Positions 1-6,585 of a DNA stretch of 18,394 nt are shown here, piece after piece. Where the stretch lies: contig DASWFI010000076.1 of NCBI GenBank assembly GCA_036394315.1, positions 1 through 18,394 of the forward strand, in the 5' to 3' direction. How positions within the stretch are numbered: position 1 is the stretch's first letter; the number at the start of each line of letters is the position of its first letter. The DNA comes from DASWFI01 sp036394315. Lineage in GTDB: Bacteria; Patescibacteriota; Doudnabacteria; UBA920; O2-02-FULL-48-8. The notes beneath the pieces were generated by a model. It was not told the DNA's origin and ran no database searches. It saw only the letters and a program-made list of their open reading frames with translations. Both the position numbers and the translations under genes were made by a program.

Positions 1-21
1 TGATTTTCTATCCAAAATCTG

Positions 22-27
22 TATAAT
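22..27 (+). promoter_or_regulatory. Putative -10 box of the tRNA-Lys promoter
   Basis: A perfect TATAAT hexamer lies 37 bases upstream of the mature tRNA 5' end, which fits a sigma70-type promoter giving a short 5' leader. A matching -35 would fall at the window edge (the window opens with TGATTT), so it cannot be checked fully. The link to the tRNA is inferred from position only. Confidence 0.5.
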
Positions 28-63
28 ATATTGGTTGTTGGTTTATATTTATGAACAAAACGA

Positions 64-138
64 GGGTGTGTAGCTCAGTGGTAGAGCACCTGCCTTTTAA
101 GCAGAGGGTCGCGCGTTCGATCCGCGCCACACCCACCA
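64..138 (+). tRNA. trnK: tRNA-Lys (anticodon UUU), CCA encoded
   Basis: All cloverleaf parts can be read directly. The acceptor stem is GGGTGTG (64-70) with CACACCC (128-134), the D arm is GCTC/GAGC (73-76, 84-87), the anticodon loop is CTTTTAA with anticodon TTT at 96-98, and the T arm is GCGCG/CGCGC with loop TTCGATC. The discriminator A and CCA (135-138) are encoded in the DNA. The top pair of the anticodon stem (C89/A105) is a mismatch; the other stems are paired. A 7-base inverted repeat, GTAAGTG (139-145) and CACTTAC (181-187), sits in the trailer and may help 3' processing or termination. It reads the AAA/AAG lysine codons. Confidence 0.96.
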
Positions 139-187
139 GTAAGTGTTTGATGTTAATTTTTGAAACTTTTTCATGGGCTGCACTTAC

Positions 188-211
188 AAGACCCTAACAA
201 AGGGTCTTTTT
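188..211 (+). terminator. Intrinsic terminator after tRNA-Lys
   Basis: An 8-bp perfect stem, AAGACCCT (188-195) with AGGGTCTT (201-208), encloses a 5-base loop and runs into TTTTT (207-211). It lies 50 bases after the tRNA 3' end on the same strand and is the natural terminator of that transcript. Confidence 0.88.
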
Positions 212-250
212 GTTTGATATACTATATTTGATCTATTAATTAATAGTTTT

Positions 251-544
251 ATGCTCGAAGATTTGAAGAAAGGTTTTAAGTTTACCCCGATTTTATTATT
301 GGATTTGTGGCCGATAATTTTATTGACCCAATATTCGATCAAGCCATGTCCTCCCGGGATTGGTGCGATAATTCCTGATTTGGTCTTCTTTGGACCAATA
401 GCAGCTCTTGGTTTTATCTTGGCCTTTATTATTCGGAAGAATAATAAAACATGGTTCAAATTAATATTAGGTTCTTCACTTTTGATTGTTATACTTATGT
501 TTGTCGAACTTTTAAGAGAAAGCGGTTGCAACGGTAGTTACTAA
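251..544 (+). CDS. Small three-helix membrane protein, unknown function
   Basis: This 97-aa frame starts with ATG 39 bases after the tRNA terminator and is followed by its own terminator, so it looks monocistronic. Three hydrophobic segments are visible at about residues 11-28, 42-62 and 69-88, with a Pro-Cys-Pro-Pro turn at 32-35 and a lysine/asparagine-rich cytoplasmic-type loop at 62-70. No Shine-Dalgarno sequence is visible before the start. I recognise no family. The frame in the opposite direction over the same bases is also open, but its product is basic with no membrane or domain pattern, so the plus-strand reading is preferred. It could be a small integral membrane protein of any role; that it is really a gene is likely but not certain. 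Confidence 0.6.
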   Translation: MLEDLKKGFKFTPILLLDLWPIILLTQYSIKPCPPGIGAIIPDLVFFGPIAALGFILAFIIRKNNKTWFKLILGSSLLIVILMFVELLRESGCNGSY

Positions 545-569
545 CATCAACCGAACACCATAGGCTGTT

Positions 570-593
570 CCACCTAACCCCGGTGGTTTTTTT
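570..593 (+). terminator. Intrinsic terminator after the 97-aa gene
   Basis: A 5-bp GC-rich stem, CCACC (570-574) with GGTGG (582-586), has a 7-base loop and is followed by seven T residues (587-593). It begins 26 bases after the stop codon of the small membrane-protein gene. Confidence 0.78.
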
Positions 594-759
594 ATTCTTA
601 AGTAAGTAGTATTTTGAGCAACCTTATTAGCCCCTCTTGCCAAAGCGGTAGCATATGGTTTATTATGCCAGCAAATGAGAAGAGCTCTGTGACAAGCACT
701 GGCAGAGCAATTAAACCATAATTTATTAACATTCTGCAAAACAACCTAAAACCATAAAC
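594..759 (+). other. Gene-free stretch with nested inverted repeats; possible structured RNA
   Basis: No convincing protein frame covers this segment on either strand. It holds two nested perfect repeats: TATGGTTTA (654-662) with TAAACCATA (712-720), and inside them TGCCAG (666-671) with CTGGCA (699-704). The apex contains the palindrome AGAGCTCT (681-688). Flanked by a terminator on the left and a long terminator-like hairpin on the right, it could be a small non-coding RNA or a long 5' leader of the secretion operon. It does not match the tmRNA, SRP RNA or RNase P signatures I know. Whether it is transcribed, and on which strand, cannot be seen. Confidence 0.35.
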
Positions 760-829
760 AAAAACAAGAATTAAAGTAGGTTTTTGAAAACCCACACAAA
801 AAAACTACTTGTATTATTCTTGTTTTTTT
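760..829 (+). terminator. Long hairpin with T-tract abutting the secretion operon start codon
   Basis: A 12-bp perfect stem pairs AAAAACAAGAAT (760-771) with ATTCTTGTTTTT (816-827). Inside it AAGTAG (774-779) pairs with CTACTT (805-810), and GGTTT/AAACC (779-783, 788-792) can form an apical stem. The 3' arm runs into a T-tract that ends at 829, one base before the ATG of the coupling ATPase. Because the outer stem is A/T in character it could stop transcription in either direction. It may be the terminator of upstream RNA, or an attenuator for the operon. An alternative is that TATTAT at 812-817 is a -10 box giving a leaderless mRNA that begins near 830. Confidence 0.55.
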
Positions 830-3493
830 ATGACTATCAATATCTTTGGCTGGCGGCTAAATATATTTAAATCCATTCCCAAATGGGAGTGGATTATCGG
901 AGTGCTGGTTTTAAGTGGGGCTGCGCTCTATGCACTGTTCCGTAACCGGCTTAGTCTCTTCCATGCGTTTGAAACGGTCAAATTAAAAAAATATAATATA
1001 GACCATTCATTCCAAGATACGCTGTATTTTGAAGTGACAATCCCGAAAGATTCACAAACTACAGCGTTCCACGTCCAGCAAAAAATTCTAAAGGCTCTTC
1101 ATTCCGTCTACCTAGACCCGATTGAAGAGCCTCATGCTTTTTCCAGGCACTTTTTTTTCTTTCAAAAGTGGTACCGATGGTGGAAAGTGCATAGGAACCT
1201 GCGAGCATTTTTTACGTTTCAGATCTGGGCACAATACCCGTATATTTCCTTCCGATTGGTCATTCCTAAAGCATGCTTCGACAGCATTGAAAAAGCTATC
1301 TTCAATGCCTACTCTAATGCTGAAATAACCATGCTGAATACGACGAAGATCTTGTCGGAAGTGGCAAAATTCCAAAAAAGCTATTTTGCTTACGGCCAGA
1401 CTACAATCGAAGGAAAATTTTACCAGCAGGTAAAGACTTTCAAAGACCTGTCAGCTGATCCCGTTGATTCCATCATCTCGGCGATGGCAGGCCTGGAAAA
1501 AGGACGATTCATGGTTTACAACGTGACTATATCTCCGGCTTCTCATTACTTCAATCAAGTCATCAATTACTTGATTGAAGAACAGGATCGGTACGCAGCA
1601 TTAGCTGAAGAACGGAGAAAATTTTTCCCGCATAAAACAACGATAGTCTCAGAGCTCGCTGTAACTGTGGCAATGGCCATGGCTGAAAAAATGCGAGCTT
1701 TATTGTTTCAAACCGTCGTTTCTTACTGGGTAATATCCAGCACGCCGGAGGACGCGGAAGCCAGGCTTGAGGATATTCAAGCTGTGTTAACAGAAATCAA
1801 TCAGAAAAACATGAATATACTCAAACATCGGAAATTGTTTACCAGACAAGTTGAGGAGCTGGAAACTTCGGGTTTACTCAAAGACCTCCTGGAAACCAAG
1901 CCCATTTTGCGGATCAGGAGTTTTTCTTTCGGGAGAAGTTATAAAAACTATGGGCAGATTCTATCTGATATTGAATTGTATTCTTTCTGGCATTTGCCGA
2001 ACACCACCAATCAAACAGTGTCATCAATAAAAATGGCGACATTTAAAAAAATACCACCCAGCCATCAAATGCGAGAATACAATGAAAATTTCTTCATTGA
2101 TCTGGGGTACTCTAATTTTAGAATGCAAGAAGAGACCAGGATCGGGATTTCGACATGGAATGACATGAAAAAACATGTTCATATCCTTGGCGGCCCTGGC
2201 TCGGGTAAATCCGAGATCCTGAAAAATATCCTGGGCAATCTTTTACAAAAAGAAGACCATGAAAAGACTGCCTGCATCATCATTGATCCAAAAAATGATT
2301 TTGCCATGGACTTGCTGACCATGATCCCGGAACATAGAAAAGAAGATGTGATTTACTTTAACCCCCCAAAGCAAAAGGATAGACCTTTGAGCTTTCCATT
2401 CTTTCCCCAGTTTTCCGGAGAGAAGACCAATGACGAGAAAATAGAATTTCTAACCTCGATCATGAAAAGGTTAGTACAAATTGATTCGGCCTGGTCCTGG
2501 GGGCCGGAATTGGAAAATATTCTAAGACAATTCTTTGCGACAACCTGCATCTTGCCTCAGCAATCACTGTCAGGCCTTGATCTTCTTTTGCATGAACCGA
2601 ACCAGATCAAGAACCTTTTGCGGTACCTTCCGACCCGGCTTCAGAAATTCTGGATTGATTCAATATTAAAGCGGACTAATAACGATTTGGCCAAATACCT
2701 GGCAACCACTAATAACAAGCTCGGTAAATTCCTGGATTATCCGGAATTTATGAATATTGCTGATCGGCTGGATACCAAGATCACTTTTGAAGAAATGATC
2801 AAAACCGGCAAGATATTCATTGCCAACCTTGGTTCTTCCAGCGAGCAGATGAAGAAATATTACTCCGTCTATTTATCAGCCCATATTGCCGAAGCAATAT
2901 CTGGCCAAGCGATGTTATTGAACGAAGAGCGCAAACCCACGGTCTTTGTGATAGACGAATTTCAAAGAGTAGCCAGTAATATTTTTGAAACGTTATTCTC
3001 AGAAGCCCGGGCCCTTAACACCGCTTTAATTGTTTCCAATCAATTTATGGGTCAGCTGGATGAACGAATTCAAAAATCAATTGAATCAAACATTGCCACC
3101 AGGATATTCATGAGAACTGCAGTGAGCGACGCAGAGATTGCAGCCAAAATCTTAGGAGAGAAAGTCCGGGTCGAGGATATTATCAATTTACCCACCGGCA
3201 TGGCTTACATCAAAACTTTAGTTGAAGGTATCCCGCAGGGTGTCATGTCCATACAAATTCAGAAGGTTTCGCATCCGACAGATATTGTTAAGGATACAGA
3301 ACAATATTTCATCAAAGAAACCATGGAAAGATACGGCACTCCGCTTGAGGTTATCAAACAAAAACGAGATATAGTCAACAGTATTTATTATTCTGCCGAT
3401 CGTGAGCAAGTTTTTCATGAGCATATGAGCAGGCACAGTACATTTGAGCTGGCCCAAGCTTACTCTTTACCGGAGAATCTGGATAGTTCCTGA
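830..3493 (+). CDS. Membrane-anchored VirD4/TraG-type coupling ATPase
   Basis: This 887-aa protein should act at the cytoplasmic membrane as the ATP-driven DNA/protein receptor of a type IV secretion or conjugation machine. It has one N-terminal transmembrane helix (about 21-37), a long soluble region of some 400 residues that I cannot assign, then a P-loop ATPase domain. Walker A is G-G-P-G-S-G-K-S at 454-461 and Walker B is V-F-V-I-D-E-F at 705-711 (D709, E710), as in the TraG/TraD C-terminal family. It is longer than typical VirD4 (about 600 aa). I chose ATG 830 because it gives a normal positive N-terminus before the helix; a TTG at 809 would add seven residues and lie inside the hairpin. 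The gene ends in TGA. It is the first gene of a seven-gene plus-strand operon with pilin, VirB6-like, PrgI and VirB4 genes. No relaxase is encoded nearby, so the substrate is unknown. Confidence 0.9.
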   Translation: MTINIFGWRLNIFKSIPKWEWIIGVLVLSGAALYALFRNRLSLFHAFETVKLKKYNIDHSFQDTLYFEVTIPKDSQTTAFHVQQKILKALHSVYLDPIEEPHAFSRHFFFFQKWYRWWKVHRNLRAFFTFQIWAQYPYISFRLVIPKACFDSIEKAIFNAYSNAEITMLNTTKILSEVAKFQKSYFAYGQTTIEGKFYQQVKTFKDLSADPVDSIISAMAGLEKGRFMVYNVTISPASHYFNQVINYLIEEQDRYAALAEERRKFFPHKTTIVSELAVTVAMAMAEKMRALLFQTVVSYWVISSTPEDAEARLEDIQAVLTEINQKNMNILKHRKLFTRQVEELETSGLLKDLLETKPILRIRSFSFGRSYKNYGQILSDIELYSFWHLPNTTNQTVSSIKMATFKKIPPSHQMREYNENFFIDLGYSNFRMQEETRIGISTWNDMKKHVHILGGPGSGKSEILKNILGNLLQKEDHEKTACIIIDPKNDFAMDLLTMIPEHRKEDVIYFNPPKQKDRPLSFPFFPQFSGEKTNDEKIEFLTSIMKRLVQIDSAWSWGPELENILRQFFATTCILPQQSLSGLDLLLHEPNQIKNLLRYLPTRLQKFWIDSILKRTNNDLAKYLATTNNKLGKFLDYPEFMNIADRLDTKITFEEMIKTGKIFIANLGSSSEQMKKYYSVYLSAHIAEAISGQAMLLNEERKPTVFVIDEFQRVASNIFETLFSEARALNTALIVSNQFMGQLDERIQKSIESNIATRIFMRTAVSDAEIAAKILGEKVRVEDIINLPTGMAYIKTLVEGIPQGVMSIQIQKVSHPTDIVKDTEQYFIKETMERYGTPLEVIKQKRDIVNSIYYSADREQVFHEHMSRHSTFELAQAYSLPENLDSS

Positions 3494-3535
3494 CAAAACA
3501 TATGGTTGGTAAACTAATTATTAATTTTATTACTT

Positions 3536-3907
3536 ATGAAAAAATTTATCGTATCGATAACAATTATTATGTCCAGTTTATTCTGGCAAGTGCAGTTGGC
3601 TTTAGCCCAGGAGTTACCAAAACCTGATCTATCCGTTTGGAATTCCGATAAGATGAAACCGATTCGGGATTTTGCAAATATCGGGATTGGAGTAATTTTT
3701 GGGATTGCGGTGCTCTATGCGGTTGTTATGGTGGCCTGGTATGGCATTAAGCTGCAATCTTCGGCCTCTGATCCCATTAAATCAAAAGAGGCCAAGGATG
3801 GGCTTAAATCTACCGTTACAGGTGTTGGAATCACCTTTGCCGCTATCTTTATCATCGGCCTAATCTTATACGTCCTGGGTGTAGTTGGTATTAAGAGCAA
3901 TGCCTAA
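3536..3907 (+). CDS. VirB2/TrbC-like pilin with signal peptide
   Basis: This 123-aa protein has the layout of type IV secretion pilins. There is a cleavable signal peptide (basic Met-Lys-Lys start, hydrophobic core, Ala-Leu-Ala at 22-24 as a likely cleavage site before Gln25), then a short polar segment, then two hydrophobic helices at about 46-70 and 94-118 separated by a basic loop rich in Lys and Ser. The mature product of roughly 99 residues agrees with VirB2/TrbC size. It would be inserted in the membrane and assemble into a filament or channel-lining subunit. The start is ATG preceded by an AT-rich stretch without a Shine-Dalgarno sequence. It follows the coupling ATPase by 42 bases, and its end overlaps the next gene by 8 bases, so it belongs to the same operon. 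Confidence 0.82.
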   Translation: MKKFIVSITIIMSSLFWQVQLALAQELPKPDLSVWNSDKMKPIRDFANIGIGVIFGIAVLYAVVMVAWYGIKLQSSASDPIKSKEAKDGLKSTVTGVGITFAAIFIIGLILYVLGVVGIKSNA

Positions 3908-4829
3908 AGCTATGCTGGAAGATCCACACCAAAAACCGATCAGGAGCAATTTGCTATATAGATTTGATAATTTGGTTAAAAAATTCATACCAAATTTCAA
4001 TGTCCGAGCCATTCTGTATTTCAGCTTTATTTTTGCCGTGGCTATGTATTTGCAGATCTGGCGAATCTCTTCTTATGCTCCACAGCCACCTGGAACGAAT
4101 GAAACGGTCATTGCTGACGAAAATTACTGGCAAAGTCAAAGATATAAAGCAAAGCTACAAAAGCAAACTGTTGAATCTTTTGCCAATGAACTGGGAAATT
4201 GGTTAAATCATCAAGACCAGGAATTTGCCAAAAGAAAATTTTCGGACATGATATTTATCAATAACGGATTAACGCCGGCGGATTTGGCTATGGTCGTGCC
4301 GCAAAGTTTTAACTACCTGGAAAATCAAGGCCAGATGCGCTATCAATATGCCAAGGAGAAAGGATTTCTCAATGACCAGGCAACATTAGTTAAACTTGGC
4401 AGCCTGATTTGCGACAGTAGCGAGAAAACCGAAAAAGTTACCAACATCGAACTTTATGATTGGCGTTACGCATCAATGCCAAAATTGGCGGAATTCATGA
4501 AAACCAAGCCTGACTGGAAGATACAGGTTAAAAATCAAATTGTGGATGTCAGTGATCCTAGAATCGAAAATATGGAGTTGCTGAAATTGCGCAATGTTCA
4601 AACCCAAGCCTCGGGATTATTTTCATTCTTGATTTTCCACGATCCACAGAGCAACAGAATATCTCTGGCTGATAGCGCTATTCTGGAAAACAATGGAGTA
4701 GACAGCAGTTTGACTTTGAGTAAAATCAAAATTTTAGACAAACAGCCCAAAATATATTTCAAATCAGGATTTGAAGGTTGCCGTAAAATTAACGATGCTG
4801 CGCAAATAAATTATGGACAACTTGATTAG
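3900..4829 (+). CDS. Single-pass membrane protein with VirB8-like topology, unknown family
   Basis: The 309-aa product has a basic N-terminal cytoplasmic tail of about 35 residues, one transmembrane helix (about 36-54) and a roughly 250-residue soluble domain that should be outside the membrane. This resembles the topology of VirB8/TraE components of type IV secretion systems and its position between pilin and VirB6-like genes fits, but I see no diagnostic motif, so the VirB8 comparison is inference. Two cysteines in the outer domain (around residues 171 and 294) could form a disulfide. ATG 3900 overlaps the pilin stop by 8 bases, suggesting translational coupling; ATG 3912 is a possible alternative. 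The end overlaps the next gene by 17 bases. Confidence 0.78.
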   Translation: MPKAMLEDPHQKPIRSNLLYRFDNLVKKFIPNFNVRAILYFSFIFAVAMYLQIWRISSYAPQPPGTNETVIADENYWQSQRYKAKLQKQTVESFANELGNWLNHQDQEFAKRKFSDMIFINNGLTPADLAMVVPQSFNYLENQGQMRYQYAKEKGFLNDQATLVKLGSLICDSSEKTEKVTNIELYDWRYASMPKLAEFMKTKPDWKIQVKNQIVDVSDPRIENMELLKLRNVQTQASGLFSFLIFHDPQSNRISLADSAILENNGVDSSLTLSKIKILDKQPKIYFKSGFEGCRKINDAAQINYGQLD

Positions 4830-6123
4830 GGCGGTTTTAAGCAACTATGTTCCGACAGTTATCATTATATGTTTTGTGGCAGGAATCTTTGTGTTGGCTA
4901 TTGCTGGCATAATCCGAAATTCCGGCAGACACGATGATATCGCTCGTTCAAATTTCATCATCCAGACTACGATCGTTGGTTTTGTGATGCTCTTTGTTTC
5001 CGGCGCATTTGTCTTTGCTTTTCATCAAGCCTATGTCAGTCGGATTTATTCGAATGTGAAGGAGAATGTTATTTCCAAATTGCCAACAAATGAAGATATA
5101 AATAACACTGACCTTTTAAACCGTGAAATCCGGGATACGCAAAACAGCGCCCCGGAAGCCCGGTGCATTCTGATCGTTGTGGATACCATAGATTGTGTTA
5201 AGAAAACCATCAACAGTATTATTGGCGCGCTTATTGAAAAGCTCGTTCGAGGACTAGGAGAGGTGGTGGGAAAGATGGCAGAAAAATTAAACTTTAACTT
5301 CTTATTCAACTTGCCCGCGGAATTATTTGATAAAAGCAGTAATTTACCACCCGATAAACTGGCAAGAATCACTAATTTTAACAATCTTTTGAAGGTCAGC
5401 GAGATAATCGGTTTGGCCTGGGTCTATTTACTTGTTGTCACCCATTATTTTAAGGCTATCCTTTTTTCTCTGGATGAAGATTATTCCAGTGATTTTGTGG
5501 GAGATACAGGAAAGATGCTCCTGGGCTTTGGTGCTGTGTTTCTTGCCCGCTACATGGCGGAAGCAGTGATACTGACTGCTCAATCCTTTGCCAGTTTTTT
5601 ATTCAGCAGTCAATTGGCCAGTGGTTTGATTATTGCTCTGAAAGCCTTGATTGCCAGTGGATTATGGGAGAGCTTTACCGGCTTTAGCCTGAGCTTAGTT
5701 GGATTAGCCATCTTTGTTTTGATATATATCATCCTCTTTGGCTTTATAGTCTTTAAAAATGCCAAGCGGTATTTTATTTTGCTGATCATGATTTTATTGG
5801 CTCCGATTTTTACGCCGATGTTATTTTTTGAAATGACCAGAAATATGGGGACAATTTTTTGGAATAAGTTTATTGTCACCAGTTTCAGCTTAATGTTCGA
5901 TCTGCTTATCCTTTTGATGATTTTCGTGTTTTTAAGTTCCGGCGGCTTGTCTTTGAGCAATCTGCTCTTAATGCTGATCGGCATGGCAGTAGTGGCAGAC
6001 AGCAACAATCTGATCCAGCAAATAGCCAATGCTTCGGAAGTGGCAGGTTTCCGGTCCGTGGTCAGGTCAGGAGTTAAATCAGGAGCCGGGCTGTATTCCG
6101 CGTTCCGCCGATTAAAACAATAA
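4813..6123 (+). CDS. VirB6/TrbL-like polytopic membrane protein
   Basis: A 436-aa integral membrane protein that should form the inner-membrane channel platform of the secretion machine. Hydrophobic helices can be seen at about 13-33 and 48-70, then, after a long polar loop with two cysteines (118, 128), at about 196-218, 234-264, 292-314, 318-339 and 355-396. A basic tail ends the protein, with Arg and Lys concentrated from residue 414. This layout (two N-terminal helices, large extracytoplasmic loop, C-terminal bundle of five or more helices) is that of the VirB6/TrbL group; the assignment rests on topology and context, since the family has little motif conservation. The start lies inside the end of the previous gene and PrgI follows after 3 bases, showing tight operon packing. 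Confidence 0.8.
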   Translation: MDNLIRAVLSNYVPTVIIICFVAGIFVLAIAGIIRNSGRHDDIARSNFIIQTTIVGFVMLFVSGAFVFAFHQAYVSRIYSNVKENVISKLPTNEDINNTDLLNREIRDTQNSAPEARCILIVVDTIDCVKKTINSIIGALIEKLVRGLGEVVGKMAEKLNFNFLFNLPAELFDKSSNLPPDKLARITNFNNLLKVSEIIGLAWVYLLVVTHYFKAILFSLDEDYSSDFVGDTGKMLLGFGAVFLARYMAEAVILTAQSFASFLFSSQLASGLIIALKALIASGLWESFTGFSLSLVGLAIFVLIYIILFGFIVFKNAKRYFILLIMILLAPIFTPMLFFEMTRNMGTIFWNKFIVTSFSLMFDLLILLMIFVFLSSGGLSLSNLLLMLIGMAVVADSNNLIQQIANASEVAGFRSVVRSGVKSGAGLYSAFRRLKQ

Positions 6124-6126
6124 CTT

Positions 6127-6585
6127 ATGTCAGAAGAAAAACCATCCAAAATTGATATCCCCGAATCCATAGAAAGTTACAGGGTGACTTTGTTCTGGGG
6201 TTTAACCATCAAACAAATCGTGCTGATTTTTGCAGCGACCTTATTTGTCGGATTCGGAGTTTTCAGTTTATTTTCCGGTGACTACTTTACTATGCTGGGG
6301 ATGTTGGTAATGACTAGTTTAATTTTGTTAGGGATAGTAGAAATCAAAGGCCGAAACTTTTATCGATACCTCCTCTTTATTTTTTCCTATTACAAAACAA
6401 AACCCAGGGTCCTCATATACAATCACTATTCGACCAGCGGCATAGCCACCATCCAGGCAAAACAGCTGGTTTATCAAAAAGAAAATAATAATAAAATCTT
6501 TATCATTATTTTTGTTTTCCTGATTTTTAGTCTCTTGCTTTTAACATTAATCGGGGTCAATTTATACCATGTCATACATAAATAA
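6127..6585 (+). CDS. PrgI family type IV secretion membrane protein
   Basis: This 152-aa protein has the PrgI pattern: a short cytoplasmic start with the family-like Ile-Asp-Ile-Pro motif (residues 9-12), then two close helices (about 29-48 and 55-72), a basic middle part, and here an additional C-terminal helix (about 123-147). PrgI proteins occur next to VirB4 in conjugation systems of Gram-positive bacteria and Patescibacteria and are considered part of the inner-membrane complex (VirB3-like role). The gene lies 3 bases after the VirB6-like gene and its end overlaps virB4 by 17 bases. The C-terminal helix is a small extension over the minimal two-helix form. Confidence 0.85.
   Translation: MSEEKPSKIDIPESIESYRVTLFWGLTIKQIVLIFAATLFVGFGVFSLFSGDYFTMLGMLVMTSLILLGIVEIKGRNFYRYLLFIFSYYKTKPRVLIYNHYSTSGIATIQAKQLVYQKENNNKIFIIIFVFLIFSLLLLTLIGVNLYHVIHK

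Noticed and set aside
184..531. Minus-strand frame of 115 codons opposite the 97-aa membrane protein
   Set aside because: Its product is basic with no membrane, signal or domain pattern, its end lies in the terminator region, and the plus-strand frame gives a clean three-helix protein.
625..680. Possible decayed tRNA in the gene-free stretch (GCCAAAGCGGTAGCA looks like a D arm)
   Set aside because: No acceptor, anticodon or T arm can be placed around it.
512..795. Two overlapping minus-strand frames across the gene-free stretch before the coupling ATPase
   Set aside because: They run over a terminator and a long hairpin, overlap each other in different frames and show no domain; the bases are better explained by inverted repeats.
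830..3493. Alternative genetic code with TGA as glycine
   Set aside because: The coupling ATPase, hsdS, the SET gene and the 93-aa gene end in TGA at sensible places, so TGA is a stop.
5610..6170. 186-codon minus-strand frame opposite the VirB6-like gene
   Set aside because: Long antisense frame produced by the hydrophobic codon pattern of the plus-strand gene; composition Ile/Lys/Ser-rich without any domain.
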